Of a DNA stretch of 64,000 bases, positions 35,659 through 43,952 are shown in pieces (the stretch's first letter is position 1; each line of letters opens with the position of its first letter). Position numbers and translations under genes: made by a program. Below the pieces are notes generated by a model. It had not been told where the DNA came from. It saw only the letters and a list, made by a program, of their open reading frames with translations, and searched no databases. The stretch covers positions 62,001 to 126,000 of the forward strand of contig NZ_SMCR01000004.1 of assembly GCF_004343195.1 (NCBI RefSeq). The letters run 5' to 3'. The stretch comes from Biostraticola tofi. Its GTDB lineage: Bacteria > Pseudomonadota > Gammaproteobacteria > Enterobacterales > Enterobacteriaceae.

Positions 35659-36420
35659 ATGCCGGACACCGGACAGGAATTTTCTTTCAAGGTACTGACC
35701 ATCAATACCCATAAGGGGTTTGCCGCGTTCAATCGTCGCTTTATCCTGCCCGAGCTGCGGGATGCGGTACGCACTGTAGGCCCTGACGTGGTCTTCTTAC
35801 AGGAAGTGTTGGGGACTCACGAGAAGCACTCCCAGCGGTTTGAAAACTGGCCGGTAGTGCCGCAATACGAATTTCTGGCCGATACCATGTGGGCTGATTT
35901 TGCCTATGGCCGCAATGCGGTCTACCCTGACGGTGATCATGGCAATGCGCTGCTGTCGCGCTTCCCTATCACCCTGCACCAGAATCTTGACGTCTCGGTG
36001 GAAGGAACGGAAAAACGCGGCATGTTGCACTGTGTGCTGGAAGTGCCGGGCCGATCCCTGTCGCTGCATATGATCTGCGTTCATCTGGGGCTACGTGAAG
36101 CCCACCGGCATGAGCAGATGCTGCAGATGAGCCGCTTTATCGAGACCCTGCCGGCCGATGCGCCGTTGGTGGTCGCCGGTGATTTCAACGACTGGCGGTT
36201 ACGCGCCAATGACATACTGCATAAAGAAGCCGGGCTGGAAGAAGTGTTTACCAAGACCCAGGGGCGCCCGGCCCGCACTTTTCCAGCTCGCTTTCCTTTG
36301 TTGCGGCTGGACCGCATTTATGTACGCAATGCGCGTATCAGCGAACCGACCTCACTGGCTAACCAGCCGTGGTCGAAGCTTTCCGATCATGCGCCCCTGG
36401 CCGTGGAGATTCATCTATGA
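35659..36420 (+). CDS. ybhP: Endonuclease/exonuclease/phosphatase family protein YbhP
   Basis: A 253-residue EEP-fold phosphodiesterase closely resembling E. coli YbhP, with the same length. Active-site blocks are [16 protein letters not shown] (metal Glu), VVAGDFNDW and the C-terminal [11 protein letters not shown]. Expected to cleave a phosphodiester, possibly phospholipid-related given the partner gene. ATG 35659 aligns with the E. coli start; an ATG 42 bp upstream is rejected. Its stop overlaps the clsB start by 4 bp, forming the ybhP-clsB-ybhN operon. Confidence 0.92.
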   Translation: MPDTGQEFSFKVLTINTHKGFAAFNRRFILPELRDAVRTVGPDVVFLQEVLGTHEKHSQRFENWPVVPQYEFLADTMWADFAYGRNAVYPDGDHGNALLSRFPITLHQNLDVSVEGTEKRGMLHCVLEVPGRSLSLHMICVHLGLREAHRHEQMLQMSRFIETLPADAPLVVAGDFNDWRLRANDILHKEAGLEEVFTKTQGRPARTFPARFPLLRLDRIYVRNARISEPTSLANQPWSKLSDHAPLAVEIHL

Positions 36421-37667
36421 AGATGGAATGGCGTGATGGCAACCGGATTACGTTGCTGGAGAACGGCGAGGCATTTTTCCCGCGGGTTAATGAGCTGATT
36501 GGCCAGGCCCAGAAGGAGGTGCTGATTGAAACGTTTATCCTGTTTGAGGATGAGGTCGGTAAAAACCTGCGCCGCGTGCTTATCGACGCAGCCGAACGTG
36601 GCGTCAGGGTCGAGGTGACGGTAGATGGCTATGGATCGCCGGACTTGTCTGAAGAATTCGTCAGCGGCATGGTAAGCGCCGGCGTTCGCTTTCGCTATTA
36701 CGATCCCCGCCCGGCGTTTATGGGAATGCGTACCAATTTGTTCAGACGGCTGCATCGCAAAATTGTGGTGGTAGACGCGACTATCGCCCTGGTCGGCGGC
36801 ATCAATTTCTCTGATGAACATATGAGCAGCTACGGCCCGCAGGCCAAGCAGGACTACGCCGTCGAAGTCGCTGGACCGGTGGTGGACGACATTCACCGCT
36901 TTACCCTGCAGGCGCTTTATAGCGAAGATGAACATCGCAGCTGGTGGGGACGCGGGCGCCGTTCGCGCCGGCCGGCCCATAACCAACAGCCGGGTGATGC
37001 CCAGGCGCTGTTTGTTTACCGCGATAATGACCAGCACGACACCGATATCGAACGGCACTACCTGGATATGCTGCGCAGCGCCAAGAAAGAAGTGATCATC
37101 GCCAACGCGTACTTTTTTCCCGGTTATCGCCTGTTGAAAGAGATGCGCAATGCTGCCCGGCGCGGCGTCAGGGTAGTACTGATTGTCCAGGGCGAGCCGG
37201 ATATGCCGATCGTTCAGGTGGGTGCCCGCATGCTGTATAATTACCTGGTGCCGGAAGGGGTCGAAATCTATGAGTATTGCCGTCGTCCGCTGCACGGCAA
37301 GGTGGCGACCATGGATGATTACTGGGCTACGGTCGGATCCAGTAATCTGGATCCGCTGAGCCTGGCGCTTAACCTGGAATCTAATCTGATCATCCATGAT
37401 CGCACCTTCAACCAGGAGTTGCGGAATAACCTTAACGGCCTGATTGAGCGCGACTGTCAATTGGTGGATGAGAGCCGGGTTCCGAAACGAACCTACTGGC
37501 ACTTAGCGAAAACCGTGCTGGTGTTCCATTTCCTACGCCACTTCCCCGCCTGGGTTGGATGGCTGCCGGCCCATACTCCCAAACTGTCCCTGGTCGCGCC
37601 GCCGGTACAGCCTGAACTGGAAACCCAGGATCGGGCCGAGCCTGAAAATGAAGGTGCCAAATCATGA
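36417..37667 (+). CDS. clsB: Cardiolipin synthase B
   Basis: A 416-residue phospholipase-D superfamily enzyme (E. coli ClsB 413). Two HKD motifs are intact: H113-x-K115-x4-D120 (LHRKIVVVD) and H293-x-K295-x4-D300 (LHGKVATMD). It makes cardiolipin from phosphatidylglycerol or phosphatidylethanolamine at the inner membrane. Starts inside the ybhP stop (ATGA) and ends inside the ybhN start, so all three are coupled. Confidence 0.93.
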   Translation: MKMEWRDGNRITLLENGEAFFPRVNELIGQAQKEVLIETFILFEDEVGKNLRRVLIDAAERGVRVEVTVDGYGSPDLSEEFVSGMVSAGVRFRYYDPRPAFMGMRTNLFRRLHRKIVVVDATIALVGGINFSDEHMSSYGPQAKQDYAVEVAGPVVDDIHRFTLQALYSEDEHRSWWGRGRRSRRPAHNQQPGDAQALFVYRDNDQHDTDIERHYLDMLRSAKKEVIIANAYFFPGYRLLKEMRNAARRGVRVVLIVQGEPDMPIVQVGARMLYNYLVPEGVEIYEYCRRPLHGKVATMDDYWATVGSSNLDPLSLALNLESNLIIHDRTFNQELRNNLNGLIERDCQLVDESRVPKRTYWHLAKTVLVFHFLRHFPAWVGWLPAHTPKLSLVAPPVQPELETQDRAEPENEGAKS

Positions 37668-38740
37668 CCCGTACCAGGAAAACCCGTAACCGTGGCCCGG
37701 AAAGCAAAAAACACCGGATATGGTCGGCAGCCAAAAAGGTGCTGACGGCGCTGTTTTTTATCGGCGTGGTGGTCCTGCTGGCGGTTTATGCCCGCCGGGT
37801 AGACTGGGATGATGTCGCCCAGTCCATTACCAGCTATAGCTGGCAGGCGCTGATGGCGGTTATCGGTCTGGTGGTGTTGAGTTATCTGTTTTATGGCGCC
37901 TATGACTTGATCGGCCGGGCCTATTGCGGCCATAAGCTGGCCAAGCATCAGGTGATGCTGGTGTCATTTATCTGTTATGCATTTACGCTAACGCTCAGCA
38001 CCTGGATCGGTGGCATAGGCATGCGCTACCGACTGTACTCCCGGCTGGGGCTGCCTAACAGTTCCATTACCAAAGTATTTAGCTTGAGTATCGCCACCAA
38101 TTGGCTGGGATATATTCTGCTCAGTGGCGGCATCTGTGCGTTCGGCGTTATCAAGCTGCCGGCTAACTGGGGCATCGGTGAAGTCGCTTTACGGCTGACC
38201 GGCGCCGGCCTGCTGGTATTTATCGCCGCATATCTATGGCTATGTACCTTTTCCCGGCGTCGCCGCTGGAGCATCAAAGGACAGAAGCTGGTGCTGCCTT
38301 CACTGCGCATGGCCTGTACCCAGCTGCTGGTGTCCTGCGCCAACTGGCTGACCATGGCGGGCATCATTTATATTCTGCTGGGCGATAAAGTGGATTTCCC
38401 CCTGGTAGTAGGGGTGCTGCTGGTCAGCAGTATTGCCGGAGTTATTGTGCATATCCCGGCGGGTATCGGTGTGCTGGAAGCGGTGTTCGTTGCGATGCTG
38501 CGCGGCGAAGACCTGACGCATGGCTCGATCATCGCCGCCCTGCTGGCCTATCGGGCGGTCTATTTTATCGCTCCGCTGCTGCTGGCGATTGTGCTCTATC
38601 TGGGCCTTGAGAGCCGGGCTAAAGCGCTGCGTGAGCGAAATGAGCGTAAAGCTGCTGACGAAGCGGCTACCTCACCTGATGAACAGAAAACGCCGGCACC
38701 GGAAGACGCTGTCCTGCCTGATGGCGGTAAAGCCTCCTGA
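37664..38740 (+). CDS. ybhN: YbhN family membrane protein (UPF0104)
   Basis: A 358-residue inner-membrane protein related to the flippase-like transmembrane domain of lysylphosphatidylglycerol synthase, with about eight hydrophobic helices. STWIGGIGMRYRLYSRLGL and VHIPAGIGVLEAVFVAML are the conserved family blocks. The N-terminus is strongly basic (about 25 residues) and the C-terminal tail is acidic and proline-rich. Coupled to clsB by a 4-bp overlap; probably handles a phospholipid, function unproven. Confidence 0.9.
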   Translation: MTRTRKTRNRGPESKKHRIWSAAKKVLTALFFIGVVVLLAVYARRVDWDDVAQSITSYSWQALMAVIGLVVLSYLFYGAYDLIGRAYCGHKLAKHQVMLVSFICYAFTLTLSTWIGGIGMRYRLYSRLGLPNSSITKVFSLSIATNWLGYILLSGGICAFGVIKLPANWGIGEVALRLTGAGLLVFIAAYLWLCTFSRRRRWSIKGQKLVLPSLRMACTQLLVSCANWLTMAGIIYILLGDKVDFPLVVGVLLVSSIAGVIVHIPAGIGVLEAVFVAMLRGEDLTHGSIIAALLAYRAVYFIAPLLLAIVLYLGLESRAKALRERNERKAADEAATSPDEQKTPAPEDAVLPDGGKAS

Positions 38741-38787
38741 TTACAGGGCCTGCTGAAATTGATAGGGGACTGCTGACGGGTCTTGGG

Positions 38788-39669
38788 TTACAGGTGCAAA
38801 TGGCCATCGATAAGGGTGACCGATTGTCCGCCGATCCAGGGTTCCCCGTTGATGAACTCAAGGCTTATTCGACCATGACGTTTAAGGGCAGTGCCTTGCC
38901 TAACCTGGTAAGATCCGGCAAACACCGGATCATCCGGGAATCCCTGAGCCTGGAGCAGACGCGCCAGACAAGCGTTAGCGCTGCCGGTCACCGGGTCCTC
39001 CACCAATTGTCCGTTCTCAACCACAAAGGCCCTGATTTCATAATCAGCCGGCCCGGTGGGGCGATGACGGCTATAGAGGGTCAGGCCGTTGGCCTCGCAG
39101 CGCGTCAGCAAAGATGCCAGCGAGTCACGATCCGGCATGGCGGTCAGGCAGGCTTCGACACTGTCTACCCTGACCAGCAGCCAGCGTATTCCCATATCCA
39201 CCACCACCGGCGGACAGAAGCCAAAGGCGGTCGATTTGCCGACCGCTTGTGCAAGCAGCGGGTAGTAACTTTCGTTAACCGCCACGATTTCAGCCGCCGG
39301 AGCATGAAACGCCAGCCAGCCTTTGCGGGCAAGGCTGATGGCGACGTTGCCGACGCCGCACTGCTGGATAAGGCGATCGGCGTTTTTAGGCCGAAAACCG
39401 GTTTCAAGCATGGCATGAGCAGTGCCCAGCGTAGGGTGGCCGGCGAAAGGCAACTCTCCGCCAGGCGAAAAAATACGCAGTTGGTAGTCAGCGCCCGGAT
39501 CGGTCGGAGGCAGCACGAAGGTCGTTTCAGATAAATTAGTCCAGCGAGCGATCGCCTGCATTTGGGGTTCCGACAAACCGTCAGCATCGATAACCACCGC
39601 CAGCGGATTGCCGCACAGGGGGGTATCGGTAAACACATCAACCTGTTTAAAGCGGCGCAATTCAGTCAT
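38788..39669 (-). CDS. PhzF-family isomerase/epimerase
   Basis: A 293-residue diaminopimelate-epimerase-fold protein of the PhzF/YddE family. Catalytic Glu is E48 in NLSETTFVLPP; PFAGHPTLGTAH and DPVTGSANACLA form the second-half active site. Biochemical role of most enterobacterial members is unknown. Stands alone, convergent with ybhN across 47 bp. Confidence 0.88.
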   Translation of the reverse strand: MTELRRFKQVDVFTDTPLCGNPLAVVIDADGLSEPQMQAIARWTNLSETTFVLPPTDPGADYQLRIFSPGGELPFAGHPTLGTAHAMLETGFRPKNADRLIQQCGVGNVAISLARKGWLAFHAPAAEIVAVNESYYPLLAQAVGKSTAFGFCPPVVVDMGIRWLLVRVDSVEACLTAMPDRDSLASLLTRCEANGLTLYSRHRPTGPADYEIRAFVVENGQLVEDPVTGSANACLARLLQAQGFPDDPVFAGSYQVRQGTALKRHGRISLEFINGEPWIGGQSVTLIDGHLHL

Positions 39670-40024
39670 GACTTACCTTTTGTTACCTGAAGGCGTAGGC
39701 GTAAAGGGAGATTCTGTCGTTATTTACTCGGTACTGCAAGCATTTGACCGGTGGTTGCAGTGTCTGCGGTGTCTTCAGTGGACATTTTCGCCGTGATAGT
39801 ACTCTTCAAAGGAAAGGGGATCGCTTTATATTATAATTGGTGGTGTTTTAAGTGGTGGTGTTTTAAGTGATGATGTTTGCAAAGAGAATTTATTCTTTTA
39901 TAAAAGCGCTTTTCTGCAGTCGTAAACGTGGATGCGATTATTCAGATGGATTGCCGGCATTATACTTGCGCCCAATGACGCAGGTATAATGCCGGCAGGA
40001 AATTGCGGGTCGTAACTGAATGGA
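39670..40024. other. Intergenic region with a long palindrome
   Basis: 355 bp between the PhzF gene start and the lipoprotein gene end. It contains the near-perfect 46-bp palindrome at 39952-39997 and a short direct repeat GTGGTGTTTTAAGTG at about 39840-39868. No gene seen. Confidence 0.5.
39952..39997. repeat. 46-bp near-perfect palindrome
   Basis: Arms TGCCGGCATTATAC (39952-39965) and GTATAATGCCGGCA (39984-39997) are perfectly complementary; inside, a T-G wobble and TGCG/CGCA extend the stem to 19 pairs around an 8-nt loop. It lies 27 bp past the lipoprotein gene stop. No T-run follows, so it is not a simple terminator; a REP-like dispersed element is possible. Confidence 0.85.
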
Positions 40025-40279
40025 TTAGGGATGGCCGCCCGGGCCACCGCCCCCACCGCTGCTATAACCACCGCCCCCACCGCTGCTATAACCACCGCCC
40101 CCACCGCTGCTATAACCACCGCCCCCACCGCTGCTATAACCACCGCCCCCACCACCGCTATAACCACCACTACCACCATGGCCGCCACCACCATGCCCAC
40201 CGCCAGGAGGGGGCCACAGGCAACCGCTCAGCGCTGCGCTTAACAGGATAATACCGACAAAGGCGATAAGGCGTCGCAT
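40025..40279 (-). CDS. Small glycine-rich repeat lipoprotein
   Basis: An 84-residue lipoprotein: signal peptide with lipobox LSGC (Cys at residue 20), then a mature part made almost only of Gly, Ser, Tyr and His. The central repeat GYSSGGGG occurs four times, preceded by one GYSGGGGG copy; the DNA unit is 24 bp and near-identical between copies. No family function recognised. It would sit in the inner or outer membrane as a flexible tether. The Ser or Asp sorting position after Cys is Leu-Trp, favouring the outer membrane. Divergent from a comR-like gene. Confidence 0.75.
   Translation of the reverse strand: MRRLIAFVGIILLSAALSGCLWPPPGGGHGGGGHGGSGGYSGGGGGGYSSGGGGGYSSGGGGGYSSGGGGGYSSGGGGGPGGHP
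40041..40160. repeat. 24-bp tandem repeats inside the lipoprotein gene
   Basis: About five units of a 24-bp repeat (plus-strand CTATAACCACCGCCCCCACC core) encode GYSSGGGG blocks. The last copy is variant. Unit length is a multiple of three, so copy-number change keeps the frame. Confidence 0.85.
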
Positions 40280-40662
40280 AAATACTCTCCAGATAATTTA
40301 TTAAACTACAGTTAATGATTCCCTGGAAAGCCTATCTGGGTCAATAAGCCAAACAGTAAAGGAAACGTAAAAACAGAACCGGTATTTACATTTGTTCATG
40401 ATCGATGCTGTTATATTTTTAATTTGATGTGGTAAAGGAAAATATATAAGAAAATGACTAAATAAAGATGCGCCATTTATATCTTGCGGATGGGAATATA
40501 ACGGCAGCCAAGCCTGATAATACCCACAACGCACCGGCCGGCGAGTCCTGCCGGCCAGGGCAATGTAAAGTCGGATAAGTTGCTCGACACCTCGGGCACG
40601 ATTTTTTATAATGAACATTAATATATCTATGGCGTTTCCCATTCGGCTCTTTAGGGGTTCCT
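40280..40662. other. Divergent intergenic region, lipoprotein / comR-like gene 1
   Basis: 383 bp, AT-rich, with both promoters. TTAAAC-TACA-GTTAA near the lipoprotein start is a weak inverted repeat and a possible TetR operator. Nothing else identified. Confidence 0.4.
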
Positions 40663-41304
40663 ATGTGTTCTGAATCAGTTGCCAGTCTTCGTAAAGGCCG
40701 TGGGCGGCCCAAACAATTTGACCGTGAGGTTGCGCTGGATAAAGCGCTGGATTTGTTCTGGCGTCATGGTTATGAAGCGACGTCGCTGGCGGATCTGGTT
40801 GAAGCCACTGGCGCTAAGGCGCCGACGCTATACGCTGAGTTCGGCAATAAAGAGGGCCTGTTCAAGGCGGCCGCCGAGCGCTATGTCACCAAATTTGCTG
40901 AAAAAGGCAAAACGTTGCTGATGCAACCGGACCGCAGTGTCTCCCAGGCCATTGAAGATTACTTCAGATCGGTTGCCTCAATGTTTACCGATAAAAGCCT
41001 GCCCTCCGGCTGCTTTATCATTTGTACTTCTGCCGCGCTCTCCGCCTCATCTGAGGACGTAGCCCAGATACTGCGCGCCCGCCATCATTTGCAGGAACAT
41101 ACCCTACGCGATTTTTTGCTGTCCCGACAGCAGCAGGGCGAACTGGCGGCTGATAGCGATATCGTGCTACTGGCAAAATTTCTCGCCTGTACCCTGCAGG
41201 GGATGTCGGTTCAGGCCAGAGACGGGGCATCGGCCGCTGATCTGGACGGCATCGTTACCACCTTGATGGCCTTATGGCCGACCCTCAGCGGCACCCGCGC
41301 CTGA
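40663..41304 (+). CDS. ComR-like TetR-family regulator, copy 1
   Basis: A 213-residue TetR-family protein. N-terminal GRGRPKQFDREVALDKALDLFW and the helix-turn-helix ADLVEATGAKAPTLYAEFGNKEGLF strongly resemble E. coli ComR (YcfQ), the copper-released repressor of bhsA/comC. A second, closely similar gene lies at 42153-42794 on the other side of bhsA. This copy is divergent from the glycine-rich lipoprotein gene, a likely target. Its last codons and stop are the first unit of a 32-bp tandem repeat array. Confidence 0.85.
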   Translation: MCSESVASLRKGRGRPKQFDREVALDKALDLFWRHGYEATSLADLVEATGAKAPTLYAEFGNKEGLFKAAAERYVTKFAEKGKTLLMQPDRSVSQAIEDYFRSVASMFTDKSLPSGCFIICTSAALSASSEDVAQILRARHHLQEHTLRDFLLSRQQQGELAADSDIVLLAKFLACTLQGMSVQARDGASAADLDGIVTTLMALWPTLSGTRA

Positions 41305-41450
41305 ATCTCGTACACAAAAGCGGCGTCGGCACCTGAATCCGGTGCAGAAAAGCGGCACCCGCGCCTGAATCTCGTGCACAAAAGCGGCCCCCGCGCCTGA
41401 ATCTCGTACACAAAAGCGGCGTCGGCACCTGAATCCGGTGCACAAAAAAG
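41289..41450. repeat. Five 32-bp tandem repeats of two alternating types
   Basis: Units start at 41289, 41321, 41353, 41385 and 41417. Units 1, 3 and 4 contain CGCGCCTGAATCTCGT; units 2 and 5 contain GGCACCTGAATCCGGT, giving the order A-B-A-A-B. All end in ACAAAAG or a close variant. Unit 1 includes the TGA stop of the upstream comR-like gene. No spacers, so not a CRISPR array. Confidence 0.92.
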
Positions 41451-41473
41451 CCTGCCGGGTTATCCCGGCAGGC
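41444..41473 (-). terminator. Rho-independent terminator of bhsA
   Basis: Perfect stem GCCTGCCGGG / CCCGGCAGGC with a 4-nt loop; on the minus strand it is followed by TTTTTT. Located 53 bp after the bhsA stop, abutting the last 32-bp repeat. Confidence 0.9.
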
Positions 41474-41525
41474 ATTGGGTTCTGGCCTGCTAATCTGGCC
41501 GGGTGCAGCCCCGGTCTTCGGTCGA

Positions 41526-41783
41526 TTACTGATAAATTACCGCAGTACCGTGCAGGTTATTCTGACCTGAGGTAGAGGTAATCTGGAAAGATTTGGCACC
41601 TGATTGAGTGGCTTTAGCGGCCAGCTGGCTTTCCAGCGAACTCAGATTAGAACCGGCACTGGCGTTAATGACGCCCACTTTCTGCTGGCCGGCAGGTACT
41701 GAGGTCACTAAATCAGCGGCAAAACTACCAAAAGACAGGGCACTCAGGGCGATGGCGGCAACAGCATATTTTACGTTTTTCAT
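41526..41783 (-). CDS. bhsA: DUF1471 periplasmic/outer-membrane stress protein BhsA
   Basis: An 85-residue YhcN/BhsA/McbA-family protein, the same length as E. coli BhsA (YcfR/ComC). Signal peptide about residues 1-22 (cleavage after FGSFA); the mature domain has GQQKVGVINASAGSNLSSLE and the terminal LHGTAVIY of the family. In E. coli it affects stress resistance, surface hydrophobicity and copper permeability and is repressed by ComR. Here it is divergent from comR-like copy 2 with an inverted repeat between, so the E. coli regulatory pair is preserved. Confidence 0.92.
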   Translation of the reverse strand: MKNVKYAVAAIALSALSFGSFAADLVTSVPAGQQKVGVINASAGSNLSSLESQLAAKATQSGAKSFQITSTSGQNNLHGTAVIYQ

Positions 41784-42152
41784 AATGTTTACTCTCGTTT
41801 AATAAGTTATGTTCTTAGTGAAAACGTTATTAGTTAACGTTCGATAACTAAATACTAGTCTTAACTGTGACGTCGATCAACTCTTTTTGTTATCAATCAT
41901 TAATTTAATAAGTATTACGCTGATATATATAGAATTATTTCTTTGCTGCCGAATCTGGCCCACTAAAGATAATGCGCCTCAGGTAGGTAGCAGACCTGAT
42001 CCGATACCCGGGCTGACTCCCGCCTTTTAAGGGTGCTCGGGCAAACGCTCCGTCATGGCAACGGGTGACGTTCCAATTCGGTGCAAAAGCCCTTGTAATT
42101 ATTTTAATGATCACTAATTATATAGCTATGAAGTCATTAACAAGGCAACACT
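41784..42152. other. bhsA/comR divergent intergenic region
   Basis: 369 bp, AT-rich, holding the bhsA promoter with the inverted repeat at 41823-41841 and the comR-like copy 2 promoter. No other feature seen. Confidence 0.5.
41823..41841. promoter_or_regulatory. Candidate ComR operator at the bhsA promoter
   Basis: Perfect inverted repeat AACGTTA-5-TAACGTT, 40-58 bp upstream of the bhsA start codon, suited to a TetR dimer. Candidate by position only. Confidence 0.5.
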
Positions 42153-42794
42153 ATGAGCACTGAACATGTGACATGCGCCAGGAAAGGGCGGGGACGGCCG
42201 AAGCAATTCGACCGTGATGACGCCTTGGACAAGGCGCTGGACCTGTTCTGGCGTCACGGCTATGAAGCCACTTCGTTGGCGGAGTTAGTAGAGGCTACCG
42301 GGGCCAAGGCACCGACGCTGTATGCTGAATTTGGTAATAAAGAAGGACTGTTTCGGGCGGCGGTGGAGCGCTATGTCACCCAATTTGCCGAACGCGATGC
42401 CAGCCTGCTGACCGATCCCAACCGCAGCCTGCCTCAGGCGCTGGGTGACTTTTTTCGCGCCACGGCGGCGATGTTTACCGATAAAGAACTGCCCAGCGGC
42501 TGTTTTATTACCTGTACTACCGCTGCTTTCAACGGTGGCAAGGAGCCACAGGCTGATGCATTAAGCTCTTGCCACCACCTGCAGGAAAACATGCTGATAA
42601 AGTTTCTGGCCCTCAGGCAGCAGCGCGGTGAGTTTGAAAACACCATCGATATCGGCGCTCTGGCTAAATTTCTGACCTGCTTTTTGCAGGGTATGTCGGT
42701 GCAGGCCAGAGATGGCACCAGCTGCGCCGATCTGGACCAGGTAACCGACCGTCTTATCGCCCTCTGGCCGGCATTGCTGCAGAGCGCCGGCTAA
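42153..42794 (+). CDS. comR: ComR-like TetR-family copper-responsive repressor, copy 2
   Basis: A 213-residue TetR-family protein, paralogue of the gene at 40663. The GRPKQFDRDDALDKALDLFW start and the AELVEATGAKAPTLYAEFGNKEGLF helix-turn-helix are almost identical to copy 1; the C-terminal ligand domains diverge more. It keeps several cysteines (GCFITCTT, SSCHH, FLTCFL) that could bind copper. Divergent from bhsA as in E. coli comR-comC, so this is the better candidate for true ComR. Its end lies 16 bp from the end of the mdt pseudogene. Confidence 0.85.
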   Translation: MSTEHVTCARKGRGRPKQFDRDDALDKALDLFWRHGYEATSLAELVEATGAKAPTLYAEFGNKEGLFRAAVERYVTQFAERDASLLTDPNRSLPQALGDFFRATAAMFTDKELPSGCFITCTTAAFNGGKEPQADALSSCHHLQENMLIKFLALRQQRGEFENTIDIGALAKFLTCFLQGMSVQARDGTSCADLDQVTDRLIALWPALLQSAG

Positions 42795-42810
42795 CGGGAG
42801 GCGGTGGCTG

Positions 42811-43952
42811 TTAGCCAGCCTCCGCCGAGGGCAGGGTGGATAATATGGTCAGTGGATGGATATAGCTTTCATAAAGCATGCCCAGCACGATATACACGGC
42901 CGCCAGGGCGGCGAGAATCAGCCAGGGTATGGTGGCAGTAAGCGCGGAAAACGTTTTGGCAGTGCCCTCGAACCCGGTCTGAATGGTATTGGGCAGGCCG
43001 ATATTCGCCATGGCGTGCTTTATCACCTGCCGGGCTTTATCCAAAGAGACGTCATCCGCCAGATTGAAGTCAATGGTGCTGGTGGCGGATTGCCCCTGAT
43101 GGGCAACCGATAACGGTGTATTGGCTCCGCGCAGGCGGGTAAAAGCGGGTAGCGGCACTGCGCTTCCCTGGTTGTTGACCACCTGCAGATCGTCGAGCAC
43201 CGACGGATCGGCGGTAAAATTGGCATCCAGCGACATGACCACATGATAGTGGTTGAGAGTTTTATACCGGGTGGCTATCTGGCGCTGGCTGAATGCGTTA
43301 TTCAGCCACTGGTCCAGCATGTTGGCCCCTGCCTTGCGCTCGACGGTATTATCGGGCCTTATCACATAGACAAAGGCGCCATCGCTGCTGAGCTGCATGG
43401 CCTGCGCCGGTAGCACCGTCGCTTGGGTGAGGATTAAAGTCTGCAGCCTGGCATTGACGAACTGGTTCGGGTAGAGATGGTCATCCTGATTATCGAACAC
43501 CGCTTTAAGCTTGATGCTGCCGGTGTTGCTGTCGATTTCGTTGCTGACAAAGTTGAGTTTGCCTTCCGACAGCACGGTCTTGCCATCTTCTGCGATGGCG
43601 GTGACCGGTAACGTTTTCGATTGATGCAGGGCACTGAGGATGGTCTGCAGGTTCGCCTGCGGCACGCTGAACGTCAAGGCAATCGGCTGAGTCTGGGTGA
43701 TAGTCACAATCCCGGTGGTATCACTGCTGTGCACCATATTGCCCGGATCAATCAGGCGCAGCCCGGCCCGGCCGCTGTGCACCGGAGTCGCTCCGCCCAT
43801 GACGAGGTTGCCCGGGGGGGAGATCCTCCGGCACTGCCGTCGTGAGCACTGTCGGTGGTAAAATGAATAACCCGCAAGACGATAAGCAGTACGGGTACCA
43901 GCAGCAGGAATACGTTGCGCCACTTAATGGTTCGGCGAGAATGGTTTGGCAT
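42811..43952 (-). pseudogene. mdtA-mdtB/C fusion remnant
   Basis: Remains of the MdtABC multidrug efflux locus. From the 5' end: an MdtA membrane anchor start in one frame (MPNHSRRTIKWRNVFLLL...), a frameshift in a G-run near 43810, the MdtA barrel (SSDTTGIV-like block, then YPNQFVNARLQTL) with the lipoyl and hairpin section missing, and then, in frame, an MdtB/MdtC segment (QWLNNAFSQRQIATRY to YESYIHPLTILSTLPSA) ending abruptly after two foreign codons. So two internal deletions, one frameshift and loss of most of the RND pump. It sits at the edge of the type III secretion region, consistent with decay or rearrangement there. Confidence 0.88.

Noticed and set aside
39898..40251. Repetitive Val/Ala-rich and His/Tyr-rich frames over the lipoprotein gene
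   Set aside because: Other-frame readings of the 24-bp repeats; the lipobox frame is the only one with a signal peptide.
41289..41450. CRISPR-like array
   Set aside because: Head-to-tail repeats with no spacers and no cas genes.
41211..41475. Minus-strand open frames over the 32-bp repeats
   Set aside because: Repeat-driven frames antisense to comR-like copy 1 and the bhsA terminator; no start signals.
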